A DNA stretch of 64,000 nucleotides from Medicago truncatula (lineage: Eukaryota > Streptophyta > Magnoliopsida > Fabales > Fabaceae), in assembly GCF_003473485.1 (NCBI RefSeq), contig NC_053046.1, positions 34,053,332 through 34,117,331 on the forward strand. The letters run 5' to 3'. Shown in pieces: positions 30,871-41,604 of this stretch (position 1 is its first letter; the number at the start of each line of letters is the position of its first letter). A model generated the notes under the pieces. The model did not search any database. It had not been told where the DNA came from and saw nothing but the letters and a program-made list of their open reading frames with translations. Made by a program: the position numbers and the translations under genes.

Positions 30871-33441
30871 CTAAAGACAATGGAATTTCACTTGTTTGAT
30901 GTGTGATATCTTGTGCCAATCACGTCCAACTCCTGCCTGGTATCTTCTACATAATTCAGGACAATCATAAATTGATAAATCTTCAAGCTTTGGAAGGCAA
31001 TCTATGTCATCGGGGAGCGAAAGCAATTTCGGGCAATTTACAATTACAAGTTTATTGAGACAAATCAGAGTTGATAACCACTCAGGAAGCTCATCAATAT
31101 TTTCACAGTCAACAATTGCCAAGGTCTGTAATGTATCCGCACATTCTTGCAACCATTTAGGAATACTCACAAGTTGTGGCAAAGATCGAAGAGTTAGCAA
31201 CTTCAGCTTAAACTTTGGGATTTGGTTGTCATTGTGGAATGACAATTTCAACTTATGGCAATTAGTAATGAACAACCACTCTAAGTTGGGAATAACATGA
31301 AGTGGCATAGACTTTAGATTCCCACAAGAATGTATATACAGTGACTTCAGATTAGAAAGTTGTATTCCTTCAAACAGCAAGGTCTCTAGATTGTCACAAT
31401 ATGTGACATCAAACCTTTCTAAAGAAGTCAACTTTGCAATCTCTTTTTCTGGTAAAGTATATTGCTTTGTAGTTATGACTAGCTGCCGAAGGCTGATCAA
31501 ATTTCCTATTCCATTGGGTAATGTTTGAAGCTCTATGCATCCATCGAGATCCAAAGTATGCAGATTCTGGAGTTTGCACAGTGAATTAGGGAGGCTCTTC
31601 AATTCTTTACTATTCTTAAGATTGAGATATCTCAAATGTTTTAATTTGCCAATAGAGCGGGGCAAACTCTCATATTTAGAATCAGCTAACTGTAAAAGCC
31701 GTAAGAATTTGCACCTTGACGCCAAAGTTTTTAAAAAAGCTTTATCGTTGGCTTCCTCAGGAAATAGCATAGTTCTCAGACCAGTAGGAACTGGTGTTAC
31801 GCCAAGCAAATCATTTTTAATAAATGACAGATGAAGGACATTCTCGAGTATATTTTCATTATGAAATTCAATCAATTGAAACTCATCTCTTGCAACATAC
31901 ACTGCAAGATCATGCACTAAATCATGCAATTTAAATGTACAAATACCACCACCAAAGTCTACAAAATCTTGAAGAAATGATCTTGACCAAAGCTCTTGCA
32001 GTAACTGAATGCTAGTACCTTCCAAGGTTTTACCCCTGTTTGGTGGCAGAAGAACACCAAGCACCTCCCAAAGCATCCTAACATCCATATTAGTAAATGT
32101 AAAGTCCTTTTGAAAGAGGGAGAAGCAAGTAAAACATCGTTTTAAATAAGAAGGTAACTGATCGTAACTTAATTTGATAGCAGGCAAAATGTCATCTTCT
32201 TTTTGAGGTAAATTCCAAATTTCACTGTCTCTGATAAACTTCCACTCTTCCACATCAACTTTTAGGAATAGAGAACTCCCCGATGTTCTTAGGGCCAAAG
32301 GAAGCCCTCCACATTTTTGTACAATTTCTTTCCCAATCTTCATCAATTCTGGATAGTTTTTCTCTTCTCCCTCTTTAAAAGCCCATTTGATAAATACAGA
32401 CAAGGAATCCTCCGGAGAAAGACCTTTCAATTCCAAAATGTATGATGTGTTGGTGCCCATCATTTTGGCAATTGAGTGGCTACGTGTAGTCACTAAGACT
32501 TTACTTCCTTCAGCACCTACTTGTATTAAATTCTTCAACTCAACCCATTTGACACGATCCTGGTTCCATACATCGTCCAAGACGAGCAAGAACTTTTTAC
32601 CAGCAATCTCATTTCTCAGATGATTTTGTAGCTGATTCAAATCATGGTTTGTATAGTTCGCTTGGTGAATTGGGTTAGGACCAGTAGCAGAACCACTAAC
32701 ACTAGCTGCATTTAGGATTTTAAGAAGCAGATTCTTAAGTCCAAAATCATCAGAGACACAAACCCACATCTTCAATGAAAAAGTCTCATCTAAACTCTTA
32801 TCATTAAACACTGCCTTTGAAAGTGTAGTTTTTCCTAATCCTCCAATTCCAACAATAGGAATAACAGAGAGACTATTACTATCACCACTATCTAGCAATA
32901 ACTGATTAATGATTTTTTGTTTATCATGTTTTCTTCCTATCACATCAGAATCATTCACATATGAATGTGTCAATTCACGTCTTTTTACAACACGGTTATC
33001 ACTATCATTGATTTGAAGGCCAAACTTAAGCCTATCAGCAGCAACCTTATCAAATCTCTCTTTGATATGTTTGATTTGATGCACCATTTTAAGGCGGTAA
33101 ACAAGAGGATTAGAATTTGAGAAGAAACGTTTTACCTTCCTTCTGATGCTACCTGAAGTGTTGATGATGTGCTTTCGCAAGGCCTCGCACTCAAAATCAT
33201 CGATTACATCTTCGGCATCATAGAAGACCCGCTTAATCTGTTTCAACCATTCACGCAGCTCATGGTTCTGCCATTGCGTTTGTTCAGCGTCCAACAACAC
33301 GGCTTTGATGAGTGAGACAGTGTTTTTGATTTCTTGAAGATTGTCGTAGACACCGAGCGTTAGAGAAGCTTTTTCAACAGCAACGGATGCAAGTTTTTCA
33401 ATGAATGACTCTGCCACGCCAAAGAGGAGTGATTCTGCCAT
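30871..33441 (-). CDS. CC-NBS-LRR (CNL) disease-resistance protein, RGA-like, 856 residues
   Basis: Intracellular immune receptor that senses pathogen effectors; a single open exon. The frame opens 7 codons earlier (33462), but MAESLL at 33441 fits the usual start of this family. Rx-type coiled coil at residues about 1-120 with EDVID at 77-81. NB-ARC shows the P-loop GIGGLGKTT (198-206), kinase-2 LLVLDDVW (285-292), RNBS-B VLVTTRS and CGGLPLAL (about 377-384). The MHD position reads LHD (505-507), a common variant. About 12 leucine-rich repeats follow to the stop (LKHLRYLNL, LQNLHTLDL and similar). The Trp ending kinase-2 agrees with a CNL rather than a TIR type. The frame is intact with no internal stop. 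Small inverted repeats flank the gene at 29095 and 34058. It is probably functional, with unknown specificity. Confidence 0.92.
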   Translation of the reverse strand: MAESLLFGVAESFIEKLASVAVEKASLTLGVYDNLQEIKNTVSLIKAVLLDAEQTQWQNHELREWLKQIKRVFYDAEDVIDDFECEALRKHIINTSGSIRRKVKRFFSNSNPLVYRLKMVHQIKHIKERFDKVAADRLKFGLQINDSDNRVVKRRELTHSYVNDSDVIGRKHDKQKIINQLLLDSGDSNSLSVIPIVGIGGLGKTTLSKAVFNDKSLDETFSLKMWVCVSDDFGLKNLLLKILNAASVSGSATGPNPIHQANYTNHDLNQLQNHLRNEIAGKKFLLVLDDVWNQDRVKWVELKNLIQVGAEGSKVLVTTRSHSIAKMMGTNTSYILELKGLSPEDSLSVFIKWAFKEGEEKNYPELMKIGKEIVQKCGGLPLALRTSGSSLFLKVDVEEWKFIRDSEIWNLPQKEDDILPAIKLSYDQLPSYLKRCFTCFSLFQKDFTFTNMDVRMLWEVLGVLLPPNRGKTLEGTSIQLLQELWSRSFLQDFVDFGGGICTFKLHDLVHDLAVYVARDEFQLIEFHNENILENVLHLSFIKNDLLGVTPVPTGLRTMLFPEEANDKAFLKTLASRCKFLRLLQLADSKYESLPRSIGKLKHLRYLNLKNSKELKSLPNSLCKLQNLHTLDLDGCIELQTLPNGIGNLISLRQLVITTKQYTLPEKEIAKLTSLERFDVTYCDNLETLLFEGIQLSNLKSLYIHSCGNLKSMPLHVIPNLEWLFITNCHKLKLSFHNDNQIPKFKLKLLTLRSLPQLVSIPKWLQECADTLQTLAIVDCENIDELPEWLSTLICLNKLVIVNCPKLLSLPDDIDCLPKLEDLSIYDCPELCRRYQAGVGRDWHKISHIKQVKFHCL

Positions 33442-34057
33442 TTTGTTTGGTTTTGGAAGCAATCAGGTTAAAGCTCAATTGGTTTTCAAAGTAGGTACAG
33501 CTATCAGTTTTCTAGTGTCTATTTGTCACAGCAAGGAGGTCATCAGAAGTAATTGGAAATTTGGTTAAGCAAGGAATAATTTCATGGAGAAGCATAAAGA
33601 TGTTCAACTTTTTGTCTAAACGTTCCGAACTTACTCAAACAGCATAAAGATTCTAAACTTTTTTCATGTAAAAGTTACTTAATGATGGAAGGAATAACAT
33701 TAACTGAATGAAAACAAATGTATACTTTAGTTATGTGCATTTTAGTATCATTATTACTTTCTTCTATGTAAATGAAAGGCATTGCTGCAGTATCAGAGAT
33801 TCTTTGCTTGTGCAATATTTCACTGCAAAGCATTTCAATAATATATACAGATTAGTATTATGAGGGCAATTAAAATTTAAAGGTAGCGTCATGCCAATCA
33901 GTGCCCAGCAAATTTCTTTAAATAAAATTGATTCTTATCTATTTATGTTGTGTGGATAGTTTAGATTAAAATTACTTTTGCATATAACTGCCGAAATAGG
34001 TTTTAATATTGTATTTAAAATTATGATTTTGAAAAAGTTGTTAAAGGGCATTAATAT
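33442..34057. other. Upstream region of the NLR gene
   Basis: No gene. It should contain the NLR promoter and leader (minus strand), but I can mark no clear TATA or W-box cluster with confidence. Confidence 0.4.
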
Positions 34058-34150
34058 AATAAAAAAATTATTTAAAAATAAGAAAAATGTTAACATTTAG
34101 GAATCATTGACATGAATTGTCTACTCAAATCAAATGTATCAATAGGAGTA
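34058..34150 (-). repeat. Inverted repeat partner of 29095-29185
   Basis: Reverse complement of the copy on the other side of the NLR, including 'tgttaacatttaggaatcat' and 'ttgacatgaattg'. It is too short to assign to a transposon family. Confidence 0.6.
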
Positions 34151-34308
34151 TTGATATTATAGATTGTACTTATTATTTATGAACTAATAAAAATGTGAAA
34201 TAATGCTGAGAGAGAAGCATATATGTATTTGTATGCTAAGAGATTATTGTGCATTTTTCAATAAAATTGGCTTAAGCATCCAATTATGATACTTAGAGAT
34301 TAAAAGAA

Positions 34309-34313
<5 letters not shown>

Positions 34314-34391
<78 letters not shown>
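34314..34391. repeat. (TA)n microsatellite
   Basis: About 78 bases of uninterrupted TA dinucleotide. Expected to be highly polymorphic. Confidence 0.95.
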
Positions 34392-34393
<2 letters not shown>

Positions 34394-34481
34394 ATGTTAT
34401 AGAATTAGACTAAGTTTACAATATTATGGAGAATGACTCAAAGAATTTGACTGACATGATTTCTGACAATTTCTATTTCAA

Positions 34482-34714
34482 CAGGACTATCCTTATTTTA
34501 TTTCAACCTATCCAGAAGCTTATGAAGATGAATATTGGCATGTGCAAATCAATCATACTTGTTGTGAAGGAAATAAAAGTGTTGATTGGTTTGCAAACAT
34601 TAACATTGTTAAGGATCATTTGAACTTGCTTGTTTTAGAGACTCCTTCTACTAAACTTCAAAAGCTCCTATTTGACAATATTTCCAAGGTTGTATGCCTA
34701 AAAATGTTCATTTA
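34482..34714 (+). pseudogene. LINE-type RNase H fragment
   Basis: In the frame starting QDYPYF, the translation shows INHTCCEGNKSVDWFANI followed by LVLETPSTKLQKLLFDNIS. This matches the C-terminal part of the RNase H domain seen in plant LINE polyproteins and RNase H-like genes (H..REGN..AD.LAN). Catalytic N-terminal strands are absent. A solitary relic. Confidence 0.6.
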
Positions 34715-35260
34715 GTCTAGTTCCTCTTTCCTTGGGTTGTGTCCTCTTTACTGAAAAAATTAAAAGATCAACTTCGCAATCTCTAATGGTTTGCTAAAAC
34801 ATATCCTTGTGACCAAAGTAATGGTCAACTTATATTTAGTCAATAACTAGAATGATTTGGTCTCTAATGAATAACTTGTGTACGTTAAGTTAGTATATTT
34901 ATATTTGTATTGAAAAAATATAGACAAACGAAGCAATTGAACTCAAGTGATTAATGACCTTCACTAAAGACGAAAAATTCAAGAGAATCTAAATTTAATT
35001 CCCGAATAAAACAATTTTTTGTTAAACTATATAGATATATGCACACACATTTCCACATATTCAAAAAGTAAATAGGGAGATAAAAATAAAGATAGACATT
35101 TTTATAATAAGATTGAACACAATTTAGTCTTAATCAAATAACAATTATCAAAGTAAAATATAATAAGTATACTATGGATATTAGCCCCCTACTTAAATAG
35201 AGTCTTGTCAAACTACTCCTCAAGTTAGAGACAAAAATAAATGAATTAGAAGATCAAGGG
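34715..35260. other. Intergenic
   Basis: No feature recognised. It separates the LINE relic from the 3' end of the NAC gene. Confidence 0.4.
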
Positions 35261-38200
35261 TTAGCCATGGCTAGCCCATGTGGTACAAAGCGCCAAAAAT
35301 ATGGTGAGGAAAATGCCTATTTCCTTAAAGGCCACACTTAATCCTTTCTCACATTTAACACCAACAAACCAAACCTCTTTTGATTCATTCCATTTGACTC
35401 TCTCTTGTGATTCTCTCATTCTTTTCTCTTTCACATTTTTTGGGTTTGGTTTGCATATTTCCACTTCTTCCTCCAAATAAACACGATGCATCACAAGAAG
35501 TGCAAATACAAATACAACCAAACTTGCTATTTCCTTTGATGGATTGAATAAGTTCCACTTCCCCATCACATAGGCCTTGAACTTCCTAAAGAAAGATCCT
35601 TGATTCTCCATTATCATCATAATTGCATCTACATTCTCTTTAGAGTTTGGATTGTTTGGCATCATTGGATTGAGTTGAATTTGAAGTGTTTGTGAAGGAA
35701 CAACTTGGTGAAATAATGTCATGGCTACTTGTTGAGTTGAAACCAACATTCTATGACTAACCTTTGTTTCCTCAATGATCTCAAAGCTTGGAGAATTTGA
35801 GTAACCGTCCATGTTACCATCTTCTATAAAATTATCATTGGGGTCACCATCATTGATGAATCCCCATGAGAATTCATCGACATCATTGTCATTTTGTTCA
35901 ACGTTGTTATTGTGCCGCTCATATTCTGACGAAAGTAAAAACAATTATATTGTTAGATAAATTATTAATAATTAAAAATAGAAAAATATGTGATTTTATA
36001 AGTATACCTTGCATGCCATTGTGTTCCCTTAATGTTTGGTAGCATGAAATATCCTCGATTGGGACAACATTTTGTTCTTCCATCTATACAAATTGGAAGA
36101 TTAGAAACCATATACAATTATTGATCTTAATTTATAATGAATAAATGTTTTAAAGAGTCTTTATTAGTTCTACTAGAAAAATGTTAAAATAACAACAGAA
36201 ATTACACAGCAAAAAAAAAAAAAAAATGATCAAATATGATGTCTCTAAAACTTACTACATAGTCAAAGACAAAGTTTGTCTTTTTATAAATTTTCAGTTA
36301 ATAAAGATATAGAATATAGTTTCATCACCCCCTTATTATGCCATTACTTTAGTTTTGACATTGAAATAATGAAAGTTGGGAATAAAAATACTATTATATA
36401 TACCTTTTCAAAATCTTCTCTTGGCATTCCAATCCATCTCAAATTCTCTACCACCCTATTGGCCTTTGACTCTTGATCCTCTAAATCACCTATCTCTATA
36501 GATCTTGTGTTCAAATCCTCCCAAGTTTTGTCAACATATCCCATGGAGCTCATATCATTTATGTGATTGTAGTTAGTGCCAACCATGAAAGTAAAATCAT
36601 CTTCATAAGGAGCATAATTGTCATTGTGATCCAAGGCTTGTGAATAACTGGACTGGTTCATCAATCCCTGAGAAGCATGAGTAAGTGAAAGAATTCCCTG
36701 CATGATATCATTTCTAGTTCTGCTTCCTTGTTGTGTCTGGTGAGGTATTCCAACTTGAGGAAATTCCTCCACCTCCAATGGAGGCATAGCAAACCTATGT
36801 TGCATCCTTGCACACTCTAGTGCAATATCCACCTGCAATTCAAAGATTATATACTAAGTTTTAAAATGTATTCGTGTTGGATTTTTAGGGCAAGCTCAAT
36901 TGGATGACTGTTTTTCATATTTTAGTGTCTAAGTTTGGGGTCTAAGGTTCAAAAAGTCTAATTTAATTTACAGTAGACTTTCATTTCAACTTTCTTATAA
37001 ACCCTTTTAATCGCACTATCTTATCTTATGTGAGACTTATGTGTGGACGGTGCAAGGCGAAGTGGCCACAACTAAGGTTTTAGTCCTCAAAATTTTAGAT
37101 AAAAAAAGTTCAATTTGGTTGTAAGATATGTAATACGACAATTTAGTTATGCATGTTTCCCTATGTAATGTAAGTTGGTAAAGGTAAACGACCCATCACC
37201 CCATATCCAACTTGTCCTAGATTCAACTCTTGACCGTATAACACTATTATATTTTTTTTTAAGAAGCGCCGCTAATACTACTCTTAAAGTGTAACATTGT
37301 GTGTTTAATTTGGAAATTAAGTGTTAGGAGTGTGTGTTTTTAAAAACTTTTCTTAAGCACCTGTTTGGTTGTGCGTCCAATATGCAATTACCGCGTCTTG
37401 AGGCAGTTTTCACCGCAATTTCAACAAGCTATACATTCAAGCTTCGTGCACTAAATCTCAGTTCTTTGTCTATCTATATTGAAATTAAATTTGTGTGCAT
37501 AGAGTATTTTTGTGTACCTTGGATGGAGGGTATGTTATGGCTCCATAATTAGGAAATGAAGAAGAAGTTGGAAGACTAAATAATGGGTCTTGAGATGAGA
37601 ATTGCAACCAATTTCCATGATCCCTTGATGTACCATTGATATTGAGAGAAGTCTCATTTACCATATTGTGTGGTGAACAATCCTTCATTTGCATCAAATA
37701 ATTTGAACTATCTAAATCTTCACCCCTTCTTTCAGAGTATAGCTCAACTCTTGGTGATTGGTCGCTTGTAATATTACCATATTGTCCTCCAACTTTTGGC
37801 ACAATCACTGTACTCTTCTTGATCACACGGCAAAGAGCATATGCATCCTGAGGTTGTGATTATTTTTCAGTCAAAAAGAGAGACACACATCAAAATGTAG
37901 AAATTGTAAGTGAAAATATATTAAAGTTAAATATTATTTCATTTTAGTAATAGGTTTAAAAAAGTGTAACATTAGGCTAGGGATTAAATTTCTATTTTGT
38001 TTGGTATTTCAATATTATATCATAATATTGAAAAAAATTGAGAAAATGGAGAACCTGCAAACTAGGAGTGGTTTCACATTCCCTCTCATCAAGTCGATAT
38101 TCATGCATAACCCAATTTGTACGAGAGCCATGGGGTGCTCTTCCTCGATAGTAAACTAGGGTTTTCTTCACCCCTACTGCTCGAGCTTGAGAATTCACCT

Positions 38201-39752
38201 TTCGATCCTTCCCAGTTGCCTTCCAATATCCAGATTTGGTTGCACGATTCGTTCTAGATCCATTCGGGTACTTCCTATCACGAGGGCTAAAGAAATACCA
38301 CTCCATATCATTCCCTGGTAGCAATGATTTCCCTGTAATAATAAGAAGGAAAAAAAAAAGGCTTTGAATTGGTTACATATGTTTGTAAAGTTGAATTTAA
38401 TTATTATGCAAGCAAACAATAATCTCTTCTAATGAGTTTTCCCCGTATATTTCATTAATTGTTTTAGCATAGTTAGTTTTTATTTTTTTAGCATAGTTAA
38501 TCCCCCCCGTGTTTACCCGCCAAATTATTAGTTAGGAAATAAAGTGTCAATATTTGCATGGGAGTGGCTCTTTTCTTTAGTTTACGCTTTTTGACTTAGG
38601 AATATTTTGTTGTCTCATTATAATCTTGATTACCACAATAGTATTCCTAAAGGTGAAGGGGACCATCTTCTTTAGAAGTACAGTCTATATTTGACCAAAA
38701 AAGTAAGCATATGTTTGATCATCACTGATAAAAGATCAGAAACTATAGCAAATCAAGTATTAAGAAGCTCGTGTCCACTTTCAAATAAACTTTCATTGGG
38801 TCCTATTAAGATCTACAAAATCATTGTTGAATAATAAAGATCTAATTTATTAATTGGCAAAATTAAATTGGGTCTTTAATTAAAACTTCTCTTCAGGATG
38901 TTAAATAATACATTTTATATTTTCAATTTGATTTTAATTTTAATTTTTTCGCAAAAAAATCATATAGTACAAGAAAATTTTGGATCTCCTGTAATCAAAA
39001 TTGATTGTAGAAACGATCTTAACTGTTGGGATAAAGTTTAGTAAAGAGAAAACATGTTGGTACAAATTGAATAATCTAGAGTAATTTATTAGAACTACTA
39101 TGTGAAATTTTTTTTATCTTGCACGAACAATATTAAGTTACTCCTTCCATAATAATATGAATTGTAGCGATGGTTGATCAAACTACACATATTAAGAAAG
39201 TTGGTTGATCATCCTTCAAAAAAAGAAAAGAAAGTTGGTTGATCATATTTAATCTATGCAATACAGATAAAAAAAATTAAATTTGTGATCTAAACTAGCT
39301 CTATAACTAAATGAATTTGGTAATTGGAAATTTAAAATTTAAATCTAAGGATGGGTATTTTAGAGACATGATCATTTTATTTTATTTTTTTGACAAAAGA
39401 GACATTATCATTAAATATGAGAGATAAATTAGCAATATTTGCTTATATATATTTTATTCTGAAAAAATATGAAATAATTTTTCTGATTTTATTTATTTCG
39501 GATGAAGTGCTTGATTGTGTGCTATCCAAAATTTGTAAACTGATCACGAGTATAAATATGATCATGCATGATATAAAAATAGTGCCTCAAATTACCTGGC
39601 AAGTCCCACGGTTCACACTTATAGAGATCAACTTCAGCTATGATCTCCAATTCAATCTTATGGCCATTAATCTTCCTATTTAGATAATAAGCAACAAGTT
39701 CTTCATCTGTAGGGTGGAACCTGAAACCTGGAGGCAATGAAACAGGTGCCAT
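35261..39752 (-). CDS. NAC transcription factor, NAC028/045/086-like, with hydrophobic C-terminus
   Basis: Exons on the minus strand: 39752-39596, 38332-38055, 37847-37518, 36832-36404, 36083-36008 and 35925-35261; 1935 nt, 644 residues, no internal stop. The NAC domain fills residues 1-155: [19 protein letters not shown] (A), WDLPG and [15 protein letters not shown] (C), [11 protein letters not shown] and [14 protein letters not shown] (D), then the VMHEYRL and DAYALCRV end (E). This subgroup regulates phloem sieve-element enucleation in Arabidopsis (NAC045/086, established); the role here is inferred. Exons 3-6 form an Asn/Asp-rich activation region with a conserved-looking [18 protein letters not shown] segment. 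The C-terminus has two hydrophobic stretches (about 556-574 and 626-639), so it may be a membrane-tethered NAC. An upstream in-frame ATG at 39794 would add 14 residues, but MAPVSLPPG is the family start. Confidence 0.9.
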
Positions 39753-40857
39753 ATATATGTGAATATATACTTTGGACCTCCTTCTTCCTTCCAATTATTT
39801 TTTTTACCAATCAAACCCTGTCATACATGAAATCATCCAAAATAACCATATTATAACTATTTTTTAATCAATAACCATATGTTTTTTCGGTTGCAAAATA
39901 TTAAAAACAAATTGCATAAACTTTATTTTAAACATCATATACTATATGACAAGCATATATCACTACCATAAAAAATTTAAAAAAAAATTAAAGACTGAAA
40001 AAATAAAATTAGTCATTAAATATGACATTTTTAACACTTAGCAATTTCATTTTCATCTCTAAATTTTCATCACAATTTTCTTTTCTTTTTTTCTAGTACT
40101 ATCTATATAGTAATATGAAGATCAGGTTAAGAGAAAGAGAAGGACCTAAGGGAAGAAGAAGATCCAAATGAAGAAAGTGGGAGAGACAAATTAGCTCAAT
40201 GGGATCAAGGGAAGAGAGAGGGATGGAATGTGGGGCTTGCTTGGGGTTTTAACAAAGAAGACAAAAAGAGAATAAGAGAGAATATTATTTTATTAGAGAA
40301 TTATGATTGAAAAGAAAAAAAGTATAGAGGCTGTCTGTGTCACCCTTTGTATCTTTATTTTTTCTTTCTTTTTAAGTACTTTTCATTTGTGTTTTTAATC
40401 AAATGGATGGATTCCTATTATCTTTGCTATCAAGCTTGGTTAATTCCTAGTAATTATTAGTACAAATTTTAATCTTAAAAGTTAATAGTAGTATTAGTAT
40501 TATCCTTTCTATCAATAATCTATAATGTATTGGGTTGAAACACCCTTAATTACTCCCAAATTATTAATTTAAAAATTAATATAATAAATACTTAAATTGG
40601 TCCTTGAAATTCTATCAAAAAAGAAAGTTGGACCATGAAATGTAGAACTATATCAATTAGTTCTTTACATTATCAATATTTTAAAATGATCTCTCAAATT
40701 GTAATAAAAGATTAATTAAATTTGTCACTCTATATATTATCAAATCAAATAAGTAGTAAACTTCTACAATTTTTTATAATGTTAAAGACTAAGCAAATAA
40801 ACTTCTACAATTTTGAGACCAAACTACATATTCTTAATCTTGAGACCAAATTATTAA
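39753..40857. other. Upstream region of the NAC gene
   Basis: No gene. The purine-rich block at 40125-40320 ('agagaaagagaagg', 'gaagagagaggga') would be a pyrimidine-rich leader for the minus-strand gene. A 'aacacttagcaatttcattttcatctctaaattt' segment at 40028-40065 resembles 49500-49560 and may be a degraded transposon end. Confidence 0.4.
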
Positions 40858-41219
40858 GGTTTAAATGTGTCATTGGTCCCTGCACTTTTATCAAATTTTG
40901 GCATTGGTCTCTGCACTTTTTTTTGTTTGGCATTGGTCCCTGCACTTTGTAAAAATATTGGTATTGGTCTCTCTGTTAACTTTCTGTTAAAAAAACACAA
41001 AACCAACGAAGTACCACGTGGCCCAATCATTTCACACCACGTGGCACCAATATCAATATTTTTACAAAGTGCAGGGACCAATACCAATAGTTTTGAGTTT
41101 TTTTTTAACAGAAAGTTAATAGAGGAACCAATACCAATATTTTTACAAAATGCAGGGATCAATTCCAAACAAAAAAAAATGCAGGGACCAAATGCAATGA
41201 CTAAAGGCATATTTAAACC
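40858..41219. mobile_element. MULE-type MITE with perfect 9-bp duplication
   Basis: Left end GGTTTAAATGTGTCATTGG and right end 'ggcatatttaaacc' are inverted, with 'ggtccctgcac' and 'gtgcaggaccaat'-type words repeating inside. The target duplication AATTATTAA is perfect (40849-40857 and 41220-41228). It is 362 bp. Open frames of 162-179 codons on both strands here are by-products of the palindrome. Confidence 0.8.
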
Positions 41220-41228
41220 AATTATTAA

Positions 41229-41510
41229 TGGCTTCATCACCAACTTCTTCTCTTCTGCACTGATCCCATGCTTCTTACTTGCTCTTTCTTGGATTCTGGA
41301 GGTCATCCACGTGGCTATATATGCTATTATTCGAAAGAAGCTACCTAGGATCTGACATTGATAAACGTGAGACAAACTGTACGTAACATACAAACAAACT
41401 ATATATGGCGGCAGTCACAACTTAAACGGTCCCTTTCACATTTCTTTTAAACAAGCTTTAAGATATAAACATTTGATCTTTCCCTTAAAAAAAATATAAA
41501 CATTGGTCAC
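41229..41510. other. Short intergenic stretch
   Basis: A C-rich stretch at 41229-41355 ('cttcttctcttctgcactgatcc') could be gene-derived, but no family is recognised on either strand. Confidence 0.35.
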
Positions 41511-41604
41511 TAAGCGGATTTTTTTTTTTAACCGAGGTTTGAACTCCAGACCTTAGATATATTATGCATTTGTTCTTATCAACTAAGTTAAGCTCACGAG
41601 AACG
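41511..41604 (-). mobile_element. tRNA-derived SINE, minus strand
   Basis: On the minus strand it shows 'gagcttaacttagttgat' (A-box-like), 'tgcataatatatctaaggtc' and 'ggagttcaaacctcgg' (B-box-like), then an A-run (T-run at 41519-41529 on +). Same family as 9003-9092. Confidence 0.6.

Noticed and set aside
31004..32623. Several 78-99-codon plus-strand ORFs inside the NLR
   Set aside because: Antisense shadows of the intact minus-strand NLR coding exon.
34314..34391. Replication origin or matrix-attachment function of the (TA)n tract
   Set aside because: A plain TA microsatellite is a sufficient explanation and nothing else supports a function.
40854..41393. Overlapping 179-codon (-) and 162-codon (+) ORFs
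   Set aside because: Both are made by the palindromic MITE with its 9-bp duplication and show no protein family features.
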